Shown here: in pieces, positions 39,246 to 46,979 of the stretch | Position numbering within the stretch: position 1 is the first letter of the stretch | How the letters are laid out: each line of letters begins with the position of its first letter | Assembly: GCF_002101595.1 (NCBI RefSeq) | Contig: NZ_LQOM01000025.1 | Coordinates: forward strand, 186,001-250,000 | Length of the DNA stretch: 64,000 bases | Source of the DNA: Mycobacterium celatum | GTDB lineage: Bacteria > Actinomycetota > Actinomycetes > Mycobacteriales > Mycobacteriaceae | Direction of reading: 5' to 3' | Position numbers and translations under genes: made by a program | Notes under the pieces: model-generated | Database searches by the model: none | Seen by the model: only the letters and a program-made list of their open reading frames with translations | What the model was told of the DNA's origin: nothing

Positions 39246-40604
39246 TCAGGCGACAGAGCCCACGATGATGCTGCCGACGTTGCACTCCTGGCGTTCGTCG
39301 ACTCCGGTGGCCGCGACAAACGCTGCGGCGTCACCGAAGCCCTGGGCGCACGCGCCGAGGCCCATCGCGGTTGCCGCCAAATAGATCGTCTGCATCAGGA
39401 CGCCGACATCTTTCAAAATGGCGGCGTAGCCGATCTGCTCGTAGGTCCACATGATGCGACCGCTTCGTGCGGCCATCGCGATGAGCACCTGTGGCTCGGC
39501 GCCACCGGTCAACGTCGCCGAAGCCGGTTTGACAAGCCGGGACACGGCTTGCGACTCCGTGCCGGCCACTGGTCGCAGCACGTGGTCGAACGAGTCGTAG
39601 TGGTACATGCCCGGTTGTAGTCCGGCGACATTGCGCACCACCGGGTACAGCTCGAGTTCGTAGAGACCGCCGCCGGACGGGTAAGGCCGCGACAGCAGTT
39701 CCTCGCCAGGGCCGACCGGCTGGGTTCGCCGCGTGCGTGCGGTGCGGTACAGCAACTCGCCGAGTTGTTCGACGGTGATCGGATCGGCGTCGTCGAAGGT
39801 TCTGGTCGAAACACGGTCTTCGAGAACAGCTGTCAGTGTCGGGTCTTCGGTTCGTTTGGCCGCCAGGTCGGGGGCGAACAGGTCGATCGGTTCGCCGGAG
39901 TAGTTCGGCCGGCGCGCAGGTGGCTGCGGGAATCGGTCCTTGGCCCACTTGGTCGGCCCGAAATGCTCCCAGGTGACCGTGCGTTCACCGAGCGTGCTGC
40001 GGCGGTGAAACCACAGGTCCGGTGTGCTCCAGGCCAGCGAATCGAAGCTGCGGTCTTCCTCGCCGGCCGGCCGCCGGAAGCCGCACCAGTGCAGGTCGTC
40101 GACGAACTGTGCGGCAACGGCAGCCCGCACAGCCGGGTCGGCCGGCACGGGACCGTCGAGCAGCGGGAGCAGAGCCGGATCATGGATCCGTATATCACAC
40201 CACGCCAGCGGATGCTCCAACACGAAGCCCTCTGAATCTCGGTGTAGCACAGCGAATTTCGACAGAGTGGTATCTGGCGACGGTGATTTTGGACGTGCGG
40301 CGGGTTGGCCGAACGGGACTATGGAGTACAGCTCGCGCGTGCCGTCGCGCACCGTGACGGTCAGCCAGCCGCCCGCGGTGAGCTGGTCTACGAGCGCGCC
40401 GATGTCGCCGCCCTCCGACAGTTCCGGAATGGTTGCCGGCCCGAGGTTGAGGGTCTTGAGCACGCGCAGCTGACCGGGGCTGGGTCGGGTCAGCTTCTCG
40501 CTGCGGGGAGGATTCAGCAGTACTGCGCCCGCGGGTGTGGTCAGGCATGTGACGCCGGACCGAAACGCATAGGTGGTCTGATCGGGGTACCTGACGGCGG
40601 ACAA
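39246..40604 (-). CDS. SagB-type FMN-dependent oxidase (nitroreductase fold)
   Basis: A 452-residue protein whose C-terminal half is a SagB/ThcOx-type nitroreductase domain. It shows [19 protein letters not shown], the [16 protein letters not shown] strand and [21 protein letters not shown]. The N-terminal about 200 residues form a winged-helix-like and linker part. This family oxidises thiazolines or oxazolines to thiazoles or oxazoles. Lying tail-to-tail against mbtB with no spacer, it is a candidate oxidase for the phenyloxazoline ring. A TTG at 40604 with AAAGAGG upstream is the best start; the longer frame to 40754 would reach the cfp2 start and has no ribosome site. No iron box was recognised here. 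Function in this cluster is inferred. Confidence 0.8.
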   Translation of the reverse strand: MSAVRYPDQTTYAFRSGVTCLTTPAGAVLLNPPRSEKLTRPSPGQLRVLKTLNLGPATIPELSEGGDIGALVDQLTAGGWLTVTVRDGTRELYSIVPFGQPAARPKSPSPDTTLSKFAVLHRDSEGFVLEHPLAWCDIRIHDPALLPLLDGPVPADPAVRAAVAAQFVDDLHWCGFRRPAGEEDRSFDSLAWSTPDLWFHRRSTLGERTVTWEHFGPTKWAKDRFPQPPARRPNYSGEPIDLFAPDLAAKRTEDPTLTAVLEDRVSTRTFDDADPITVEQLGELLYRTARTRRTQPVGPGEELLSRPYPSGGGLYELELYPVVRNVAGLQPGMYHYDSFDHVLRPVAGTESQAVSRLVKPASATLTGGAEPQVLIAMAARSGRIMWTYEQIGYAAILKDVGVLMQTIYLAATAMGLGACAQGFGDAAAFVAATGVDERQECNVGSIIVGSVA

Positions 40605-40752
40605 TCCGCGACCTCTTTCGCTGCTCTCACGGAATTCACCGTGCCAAGCCCATGAGCGTAGGCCAGCCGCGCGCCGGTGTAACACGACGGCCGCACGAAA
40701 CGACACACCAGTATCAGCGTCACCACTAACAACAGCTCCCGAAGGGACACCC

Positions 40753-41244
40753 ATGACCGTGAAAGCCCTCGCCGCCGGTGTGGCGGCCGTCGCCGCAATC
40801 GGGGCCGCAGCCGCCAGCCTCGCGTCCAGCTACCCGACGACATCCCAAGTGCAGCCCGTCGTCTTCAGTGCGCCGCTGCCACTGGACCAGACCACAACGT
40901 TGCCGACGGCCGGGCAGCTTTCCACCGTGCTGACCAGCCTTGCCGACCCCAATGTCCCGTTCGCGAACAAGTCCGGGCTCGTGGAGGGCGGCGTCAGCCC
41001 GTCCGAGGCTGCGCTGGCCGACCACGCGCTGCAAAAGGCAGCCAAAAAGGGCCAGTTGCCGTTGTCGTTCAACATCTCGAACATCCAGGCTGCCGCTCCG
41101 GGGAGCGCCACCGCCGACGTCGCGGTCTCGGGTCCCAAGCTGGCCGCGCCTGTCACGCAGAACGTCACGTTTGTGAACCAGGGCAGCTGGATGTTGTCAC
41201 GCGACTCGGCCATGACGCTCCTCCACGCGGCCTCGGGCCACTAA
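40753..41244 (+). CDS. CFP2/MTB12-like secreted antigen, first copy
   Basis: A 163-residue secreted protein of the mycobacterial low-molecular-weight antigen MTB12 (CFP2, Mtb Rv2376c) family. The signal peptide covers about residues 1-30 ([20 protein letters not shown]). The mature part has the family segments [31 protein letters not shown] and a C-terminal half resembling a nuclear-transport-factor-like fold ([20 protein letters not shown]). The ribosome site is GAAGGGA. In Mtb the gene also follows the mbt cluster. A second copy starts 48 bases downstream. Function is unknown beyond being secreted and immunogenic in Mtb. Confidence 0.9.
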   Translation: MTVKALAAGVAAVAAIGAAAASLASSYPTTSQVQPVVFSAPLPLDQTTTLPTAGQLSTVLTSLADPNVPFANKSGLVEGGVSPSEAALADHALQKAAKKGQLPLSFNISNIQAAAPGSATADVAVSGPKLAAPVTQNVTFVNQGSWMLSRDSAMTLLHAASGH

Positions 41245-41292
41245 TCTTTTGCACACCTTTTGCACACCGACCTCTGAATCGAAGGGACCTCC

Positions 41293-41799
41293 ATGACAGT
41301 CAAAGCTCTCGCCACCGGTGTGGCAGCCGTCGCCGCGCTGGGTGCCGCAGCAGCCGGATTCACCCCTGCTAGCCCAGCAGCCCAGGTGCAGCCCGTGGTC
41401 TTCAGCGTGCCGCTCGACCCGCCGCCCCCGCCGCCGGGGCAGGAGCAGCTGCCCAGCGCTGACCAGTTGGCAAACCTGTGCAACCAAGTCACAGATCCTG
41501 GCGTGAGGTACACCGACAAGAACAATTTCGTCCAAGGCGGCATCCCTCAGAATGAGGGCATGGTGGCCGACCACGACCTGCGAAAGGCCTACCGGAACGG
41601 GAACTTCCCCGAACAGTTCAACGTGACGAACATCGCGCCGGCCGGGCCGAACGCTGCCACCGCCGACGTGGCCATCTCGGGTCCGAAGTTCGCCGGACCG
41701 GTCACCAAGCAACTCGCGTTCGTCAACGAAAACGGCAACTGGATCATGCAGCATGACGCCGCGATCGCACTGATCCAGGCGGCCACGGCCACTAATTAG
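41293..41799 (+). CDS. CFP2/MTB12-like secreted antigen, second tandem copy
   Basis: A 168-residue paralogue of the preceding gene with the same signal peptide start (MTVKALA) and the same leader motif GAAGGGACCTCCATG style. The mature N-terminus has a proline run (DPPPPPPGQEQLPSADQL), as in Mtb CFP2, so this copy looks closer to the Mtb antigen than the first. It differs from copy 1 over much of the middle (NNFVQGGIPQNEGMVADHDL against [19 protein letters not shown]), so the duplication is not recent. The stop overlaps the convergent sigma-factor gene by four bases. Confidence 0.9.
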   Translation: MTVKALATGVAAVAALGAAAAGFTPASPAAQVQPVVFSVPLDPPPPPPGQEQLPSADQLANLCNQVTDPGVRYTDKNNFVQGGIPQNEGMVADHDLRKAYRNGNFPEQFNVTNIAPAGPNAATADVAISGPKFAGPVTKQLAFVNENGNWIMQHDAAIALIQAATATN

Positions 41800-42665
41800 C
41801 CGGCCAGCGCGCTCAGGTCGATCCGTGCGATGCGCGCGGGGTCGGCCAGCACGTCGATCGCGGCGATACATTCGCCGTGCACCACGAAGCCCATGATCGC
41901 GGCGGGGTGACCGTCGACGAAGATCACCGCGCCGGCGGCGCCGTTGACGGTGGCGGCGCGCGCTTCGCGCTCTGGGGCGGCGTACGTGCGTGCCAGGCCG
42001 GCCACTGCCGACGCGCCGCGCACCCAGCGGGTTTGGTCGGGCCCGAAGTCGCCGCGCAGCACCACGTCCGGGTCCAGCACCGCGACCAGGCGGTCGAGAT
42101 CACCGGCGCGCCCCGCCGCGAAAAAGGCGTCGACGACGGCGTGTTGCGCGCTCAGGTCGGCGTCCGGGTCCGGCGCCGCATCGTGGATGCGCCGCCGTGC
42201 CCGGCTGGCGAGTTTGCGAGCCGCCTCCGGCGACCGGTCCACGATCGCTGCGATCTGGTCGAACGGCACCGCGAAGACGTCGTGCAGCACGAACGCCAGC
42301 CGCTCAGCCGGCGGCAAAGTGTCCAGCACAACGAACAAGGCCAGCCCCACCGCGTCGGCCAGCAGCGCCTGGTGTTCGGGATCGAATTCGCCGACGGCGT
42401 CGACAACCGGATCCGGAACATGGGCGACGAGTTCCTCGGCGCGACGGGCGCGCCGGCTGCGCAGCGTGTTCAGGCAGATCCGCGCCACCACGGTGGTCAG
42501 CCACGCGTCCAGGTTCTCGATGTCGTCGTCCCGGTCCCGGCTCAGCCGCAGCCACGCCTCCTGCACAGTGTCCTCGGCGTCGTCGACCGAACCCAGCATG
42601 CGGTAGGCCAGCGCACCCAGCTGCGGACGAGCCGCCTCGAAACGCGCCGCCAGCGAGGTCGTCAC
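41796..42665 (-). CDS. ECF sigma factor with C-terminal SnoaL-like domain (SigJ/ECF41-like)
   Basis: A 289-residue sigma factor. The sigma-2 region (YRMLGSVDDAEDTVQEAWLRL) and sigma-4 region (LPPAERLAFVLHDVFAVPFD) are followed by a SnoaL-like domain of about 110 residues. This build is that of ECF41 factors such as Mtb SigJ, which are usually linked to a carboxymuconolactone decarboxylase or oxidoreductase gene, as here. The DGGGK loop used to define ECF41 is not obvious; GDFGPD occupies the place. The GTG overlaps the stop of the upstream CMD gene (GTGA). No anti-sigma gene is adjacent, consistent with the C-terminal domain regulating activity. Confidence 0.87.
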   Translation of the reverse strand: MTTSLAARFEAARPQLGALAYRMLGSVDDAEDTVQEAWLRLSRDRDDDIENLDAWLTTVVARICLNTLRSRRARRAEELVAHVPDPVVDAVGEFDPEHQALLADAVGLALFVVLDTLPPAERLAFVLHDVFAVPFDQIAAIVDRSPEAARKLASRARRRIHDAAPDPDADLSAQHAVVDAFFAAGRAGDLDRLVAVLDPDVVLRGDFGPDQTRWVRGASAVAGLARTYAAPEREARAATVNGAAGAVIFVDGHPAAIMGFVVHGECIAAIDVLADPARIARIDLSALAG

Positions 42666-43258
42666 CGGCCAGCCGCGTCCGGCAGCGCACACACTCTGCC
42701 CTCGGAAAAGCCGGACGACCCGATCCCGAGGGCCAGGTTGAAGCGGGCCCGAAAGTTCCCCAAGTTGATGACGTGGGTGAGGCCGACGAGTTGCGGAGTG
42801 TCGAAGTGCCTGCGCAACGCGTCGAAAAGCTCGTCGGTCACCTCGACAGGCGTGCGGCTCATCGCGGTGGCGTAGTCCAGGATCAACTTCTCGACGTCGG
42901 AGAAGCACGAGGCCCTCTTGTAGTCGGACAGTGCGAGCAATTCCTCGTCGGTGATGCCCCACTCGCGCGCGATCTGCGAACCCAAGTCGATGCAGTACTC
43001 ACAGCGCACCGTGGTCGCCGCCTTGAGCTCGGCGAGTGCGCGGTGGCGGGCACTGAGCATGTCCAATTTCGACTCCGCCAATTCCAGTCGGCCGATTGCG
43101 TTGAGCAGCTTGGGGATGTGCGCGTACATCCGTAGCGGTTCGAGCATCGTCGCGGTTTGCAGGCCGGTCATCTGCGCCAAGCGGCGCTTGGTGAAGTAGA
43201 AAGCGATCCGGGCGCCCAGCCCCGCATCGCGGTCGGAGACTCCGGTAAGTCGTGCCAT
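42662..43258 (-). CDS. Carboxymuconolactone decarboxylase/AhpD-like protein
   Basis: A 198-residue protein with an AhpD-like core. The redox CxxC motif is in TTVRCEYCIDLGSQIAREWG (about residues 86-92) and is followed by the helical pattern LLALSDYKR. Such proteins act as alkylhydroperoxidase-like reductases or decarboxylases. It is co-transcribed with the sigma factor gene (GTGA overlap), the typical partner arrangement of ECF41-type sigma factors, and is probably also a target of that sigma factor. The ATG at 43258 has AGGAGG-like sequence upstream (CCTCCT on the plus strand). Confidence 0.88.
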   Translation of the reverse strand: MARLTGVSDRDAGLGARIAFYFTKRRLAQMTGLQTATMLEPLRMYAHIPKLLNAIGRLELAESKLDMLSARHRALAELKAATTVRCEYCIDLGSQIAREWGITDEELLALSDYKRASCFSDVEKLILDYATAMSRTPVEVTDELFDALRRHFDTPQLVGLTHVINLGNFRARFNLALGIGSSGFSEGRVCALPDAAGR

Positions 43259-43408
43259 GGTGGTCCTCCTAGAGCAAGTGGTCTCACCTAGCTCGACACC
43301 CGACGCCGCCGAAACGTGACGCTGGTCCTGCGGCGGCCCGTCCGCCCCGGCCGGGCGGGCGGGGGTGCCCCCAGCGCCCGGCTTCGCCGCGCTTGCGATC
43401 GCCGCCGC

Positions 43409-43714
43409 CTACGCTGGCGCCCCATCCATGTCCAGCAGCCGCGCATGCAGCACCGTGCGGTTCCGCAGCGCCGCGCGCACCGCCCTGTGCAGCCCGTCCT
43501 CGAGGTAGACGATGCCCCGCCACTTCACTGCGTGCGGGAACAGATCGCCGTAGAAGGTGGAGTCCTCGGAGAGCAGCCGGTCCAGGGCGAGCACGGTGGT
43601 GGTGGTGACCAACTCGTCCAGTCGGATCTGGCGCGGCGGTATCTGCGACCACTCCCGATATGACAGGCCGTGGTCGGGGTACGGCTTGCCGTCCCGCACT
43701 CCTTTGAAGATCAT
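43409..43714 (-). CDS. Conserved hypothetical protein (Rv2375-like)
   Basis: About 101 residues from the ATG at 43714, starting MIFKGVRDGKPYPDHGLSYR. It is strongly like Mtb Rv2375, which also lies between cfp2 and hrcA. It contains RLDELVTTTTVLALDRLLSED and a basic tail (LHRAVRAALRNRTVLHARLL). The frame extends upstream to 43804, but homology starts at MIFKG. The clean domain and lack of membrane segments suggest a small cytoplasmic protein; a nucleic-acid-binding role is only a guess. Divergent from hrcA. Confidence 0.82.
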   Translation of the reverse strand: MIFKGVRDGKPYPDHGLSYREWSQIPPRQIRLDELVTTTTVLALDRLLSEDSTFYGDLFPHAVKWRGIVYLEDGLHRAVRAALRNRTVLHARLLDMDGAPA

Positions 43715-43840
43715 TCGCCGACCGTCTGGAGTGTCCGGTCCGACGTGAACATGGTTGATAAGGCTAGCCCGTGATTCCGGTGACCGTAACCCGCTGTTGA
43801 TCACCGTAAAATGGACGCGGTCTAAGGAGGTGGACTCGGA

Positions 43841-44884
43841 ATGGGAAGTGCCGACGAGCGTCGCTTCGAAGTGCTGCGCGCCATCGTTGCCGACTTCGTC
43901 GCCACCAAGGAACCCATCGGCTCGAAGTCATTGGTGGAGCGCCACAACCTCGGAGTCTCGTCCGCCACTGTGCGCAACGACATGGCGGTCCTGGAGGCCG
44001 AGGGCTACATCGCGCAGCCGCACACCAGCTCCGGACGGGTGCCCACCGAGAAGGGCTACCGCGAATTCGTCGACCGGTTGCACGACGTCAAACCGCTGTC
44101 ATCGGCCGAGCGGCGCGCCATCCAGAAATTCCTCGAGTCCGGCGTCGACCTCGACGACGTGCTGCGTCGTGCCGTGCGGCTGCTGGCCCAGCTGACCCGC
44201 CAGGTGGCCATCGTGCAGTACCCGACGCTGTCGACGTCGACCGTGCGGCACCTGGAAGTGATCGCGCTGACACCCGCGCGGCTGCTGATGGTGGTCATCA
44301 CCGACACCGGCCGGGTCGACCAGCGCGTCGTCGAACTCGGCGACGTCATCGACGACCATCAGCTCTCCCAGCTGCGGGAAATGCTCGGCCAGGCGCTGGA
44401 GGGCAAGAAGCTTTCGGCGGCGTCGGCCGCGGTCGCCGAGCTGGCCGGACACCTCAACGGGCACGGCGGTCAAACCAACAGCCTGTCGGACGCGGTCGGC
44501 CGCTCGGCGACGGTGTTGTTGGAGTCGCTGGTCGAGCACACCGAGGAACGGCTGCTGCTGGGCGGAACGGCCAACCTGACCCGCAACACCGCCGACTTCG
44601 GCGGTTCGCTGCGGTCGATTCTGGAAGCCCTCGAGGAGCAGGTCGTGGTGTTGCGGTTGCTGGCCGCGCAGCAGGAAGCCGGCAAAGTCACGGTACGCAT
44701 CGGCCACGAGACTGAAGCCGAGCAGATCTCGGGCGCAGCGGTGGTGTCCACGGCCTACGGAACCTCTGACACCGTCTACGGCGGAATGGGTGTACTGGGA
44801 CCCACCCGGATGGACTATCCGGGAACTATCGCTAGTGTCGCTGCGGTTGCTATGTACATCGGCGAAGTGCTGGGTGCTCGATGA
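43841..44884 (+). CDS. hrcA: Heat-inducible transcription repressor HrcA
   Basis: A 347-residue HrcA (Mtb Rv2374c). An N-terminal winged helix ([20 protein letters not shown], then [20 protein letters not shown]) precedes the GAF-like ligand domain with [15 protein letters not shown] near the C-terminus. It represses chaperonin genes through CIRCE elements; no CIRCE was spotted at this locus. The ATG has AAGGAGG ten bases upstream. It is followed after 47 bases by dnaJ2 in the conserved hrcA-dnaJ order. Confidence 0.96.
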   Translation: MGSADERRFEVLRAIVADFVATKEPIGSKSLVERHNLGVSSATVRNDMAVLEAEGYIAQPHTSSGRVPTEKGYREFVDRLHDVKPLSSAERRAIQKFLESGVDLDDVLRRAVRLLAQLTRQVAIVQYPTLSTSTVRHLEVIALTPARLLMVVITDTGRVDQRVVELGDVIDDHQLSQLREMLGQALEGKKLSAASAAVAELAGHLNGHGGQTNSLSDAVGRSATVLLESLVEHTEERLLLGGTANLTRNTADFGGSLRSILEALEEQVVVLRLLAAQQEAGKVTVRIGHETEAEQISGAAVVSTAYGTSDTVYGGMGVLGPTRMDYPGTIASVAAVAMYIGEVLGAR

Positions 44885-44931
44885 CTGCGCACTCGCACCA
44901 AGGTTTGTTGACGGCCTAAGAAAGGTCAGGC

Positions 44932-46071
44932 GTGGCACGCGATTACTACGGCCTGCTCGGCGTCAGCCCGAACGCCAGCGATACGGAGATCAAGCGCGCC
45001 TATCGCAAGTTGGCGCGCGAGTTGCACCCCGACATCAACCCCGACGAGGAAGCCCAGGCGAAATTCAAGGAGATCAGCGTCGCCTACGAGGTGCTGTCCG
45101 ACCCTGAGAAACGGCGCATTGTCGACATGGGCGGCGACCCGCTGGAAAACGCGGCGACCGCCAACGGCTTCCCCGGCTTCGGCGGGCTGGGCGACGTGTT
45201 CGAGGCGTTCTTCGGTGGCGGCTCCTCCTCCCGCGGCCCTATCGGCCGGGTCCGGCCCGGGTCGGATTCGCTGCTGCGGATGCGGCTGGACCTCACCGAG
45301 TGCGCCACCGGGGTCACCAAGCAGGTCACCGTCGACACCGCGGTGCTCTGCGACCGCTGCCAGGGCCGGGGCACCAACGGCAATTCCGGCCCGGTGCGGT
45401 GCGACACCTGCGGCGGCCACGGCGAAGTGCAAACGGTGCAGCGCTCGCTGCTGGGGCAGGTGATGACCTCGCGGCCGTGTCCGACCTGCCGCGGTGTCGG
45501 TGAAGTCATCCTCGACCCGTGCAACCAATGCGGCGGCGACGGCCGGGTGCGGGCCCGCCGCGAGATCAGCGTCAAGATTCCCGCCGGTGTCGGCGACGGC
45601 ATGCGAGTGCGGCTGGCGGCCCAGGGCGAGGTCGGGCCCGGTGGCGGACCGGCCGGCGACCTGTATGTCGAGGTGCACGAGCAGCCGCACGACATCTTCA
45701 TGCGCGACGGCGACGACCTGCACTGCACGGTATCGGTGCCGATGGTCGACGCCGCGCTGGGCACCACGGTGACTCTCGACGCGATTCTCGACGGGCTCAC
45801 CGAGGTCACCGTCCCGCCGGGCACCCAGCCCGGCTCGGTGCTCACCCTGCGCGGCCACGGGATGCCGCACCTGCGCTCCGGGGTGCGCGGTGATCTGCAC
45901 GTGCATGTCGAAGTGGTGGTGCCAGAGAGGCTCGACCACCGCGACGCGGAACTGTTGCGCGAGTTCAAGAGCCGCCGCACCCGCGACGTTGCCGAAGTCC
46001 GCTCGACGCACGCCGGCGCCACGGCCAGCGGATTGTTCAGCCGGCTGCGGGAAACCTTCACCGGCCGCTGA
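44932..46071 (+). CDS. dnaJ2: Chaperone protein DnaJ2
   Basis: A 379-residue type I DnaJ (Mtb Rv2373c). The J domain has HPD near residue 33. A Gly/Phe-rich linker ([20 protein letters not shown]) is followed by four zinc-binding repeats ([32 protein letters not shown]) and then the substrate-binding C-terminal domains. It stimulates DnaK ATPase. The GTG start gives the family N-terminus [10 protein letters not shown]. Only six bases separate it from rsmE. Confidence 0.97.
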   Translation: MARDYYGLLGVSPNASDTEIKRAYRKLARELHPDINPDEEAQAKFKEISVAYEVLSDPEKRRIVDMGGDPLENAATANGFPGFGGLGDVFEAFFGGGSSSRGPIGRVRPGSDSLLRMRLDLTECATGVTKQVTVDTAVLCDRCQGRGTNGNSGPVRCDTCGGHGEVQTVQRSLLGQVMTSRPCPTCRGVGEVILDPCNQCGGDGRVRARREISVKIPAGVGDGMRVRLAAQGEVGPGGGPAGDLYVEVHEQPHDIFMRDGDDLHCTVSVPMVDAALGTTVTLDAILDGLTEVTVPPGTQPGSVLTLRGHGMPHLRSGVRGDLHVHVEVVVPERLDHRDAELLREFKSRRTRDVAEVRSTHAGATASGLFSRLRETFTGR

Positions 46072-46077
46072 CGTCTT

Positions 46078-46812
46078 GTGCCGGGCCTGTTTTACGTCGA
46101 CGCGCTGCCCGAAACCGGTGGACTGGCCGTCGTCGGCGGCGACGAGGGCTTCCACGCCGCAACCGTGCGGCGAATCCGTCCCGGTGAGCAGCTGACGCTC
46201 GGTGACGGCGCCGGCGGCCTGGCCAGCTGCGTCGTCGAACAGGCCGGGCGCGACGGCCTTACCGCCCGGGTGCTCGACCGTTGGAGCGTCGCACCTGCCC
46301 AGCCGTTGGTGACGGTGGTGCAAGCGTTGCCGAAGGCTGACCGCTCCGAGTTGGCGATCGAGCTGGCCACCGAGGCGGGCGCCGATGCGTTTGTGGCGTG
46401 GCAGGCCGCGCGTTGCGTCGCCCGCTGGGAGGGGACACGCGTCGACAGGGGGCTGCACCGCTGGCGCGCGGTGGTCCGGTCGGCGGCCCGGCAATCCCGT
46501 CGGGCGCACATCCCGCCGGTCGACGGCGTGTTGTCGACCGCGGAGCTGGTCGAGCGTGTGCGCGAGGAGGGGGCTGTGGTGTTGGCGCTGCACGAGTCGG
46601 CGACCGATCGGCTGGCGGACATCGATGTGGCGCAAGCGAATTCGCTGACCCTTCTGGTCGGCCCCGAAGGCGGCATTGCGCCCGACGAGATCGATGCGCT
46701 CACCGATGCGGGTGCGGTCGCGGTCCGGCTCGGTCCCACCGTGTTGCGGACATCGACGGCGGCCGCGGTGGCACTGGGGGCGCTCGGGGTGCTGACGCGG
46801 CGGTGGGGCTAG
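46078..46812 (+). CDS. rsmE: 16S rRNA m3U1498 methyltransferase RsmE
   Basis: A 244-residue SPOUT-class methyltransferase (Mtb Rv2372c). The family segments are [19 protein letters not shown] at the N-terminal PUA-like domain, [20 protein letters not shown] in the middle, and the S-adenosylmethionine knot motif [16 protein letters not shown] followed by [12 protein letters not shown]. It methylates N3 of U1498 in 16S rRNA. The GTG start follows dnaJ2 by six bases, so it is co-transcribed with hrcA-dnaJ2. Confidence 0.95.
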   Translation: MPGLFYVDALPETGGLAVVGGDEGFHAATVRRIRPGEQLTLGDGAGGLASCVVEQAGRDGLTARVLDRWSVAPAQPLVTVVQALPKADRSELAIELATEAGADAFVAWQAARCVARWEGTRVDRGLHRWRAVVRSAARQSRRAHIPPVDGVLSTAELVERVREEGAVVLALHESATDRLADIDVAQANSLTLLVGPEGGIAPDEIDALTDAGAVAVRLGPTVLRTSTAAAVALGALGVLTRRWG

Positions 46813-46829
46813 CGCAATGCCTCATCGCC

Positions 46830-46884
46830 GAGCCTGTAACTACGGTGGTCCCCACTCGCACTTCTGCACGCCCATTACAGGCTC
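46830..46884. repeat. Inverted repeat between rsmE and phoH1
   Basis: Perfect ten-base arms GAGCCTGTAA (46830-46839) and TTACAGGCTC (46875-46884) separated by 35 bases. It sits 18 bases after the rsmE stop and about 95 before phoH1. No U-run follows, so it is not a standard intrinsic terminator. The rest of the 167-base gap should hold the phoH1 promoter; in Mtb this place carries PE-type genes, which are absent here. Confidence 0.6.
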
Positions 46885-46979
46885 GATGCATTGACCAGCT
46901 CCGGCTGCCGGTCCTCAGCGGTAAACTGAGCTACCGAGCGTCGTCACCGACAACCCAGAAAGCAGGCATTAGAAACCAC

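Noticed and set aside
39243-39260. Possible frameshifted thioesterase domain after mbtB
   Set aside because: The bases after the stop encode the C-terminus of the SagB-type protein on the other strand; no TE motif is found in any frame.
43284-43408. GC-rich stem-like sequence after the Rv2375-like gene as an intrinsic terminator
   Set aside because: Runs of G and C allow many weak pairings, but there is no single strong stem with a U-run.
46398-46979. Extension of the phoH1 frame upstream through rsmE
   Set aside because: The sequence there is low-complexity Arg/Gly and antiparallel to RsmE coding constraints; the homologous PhoH1 N-terminus begins at 46980.
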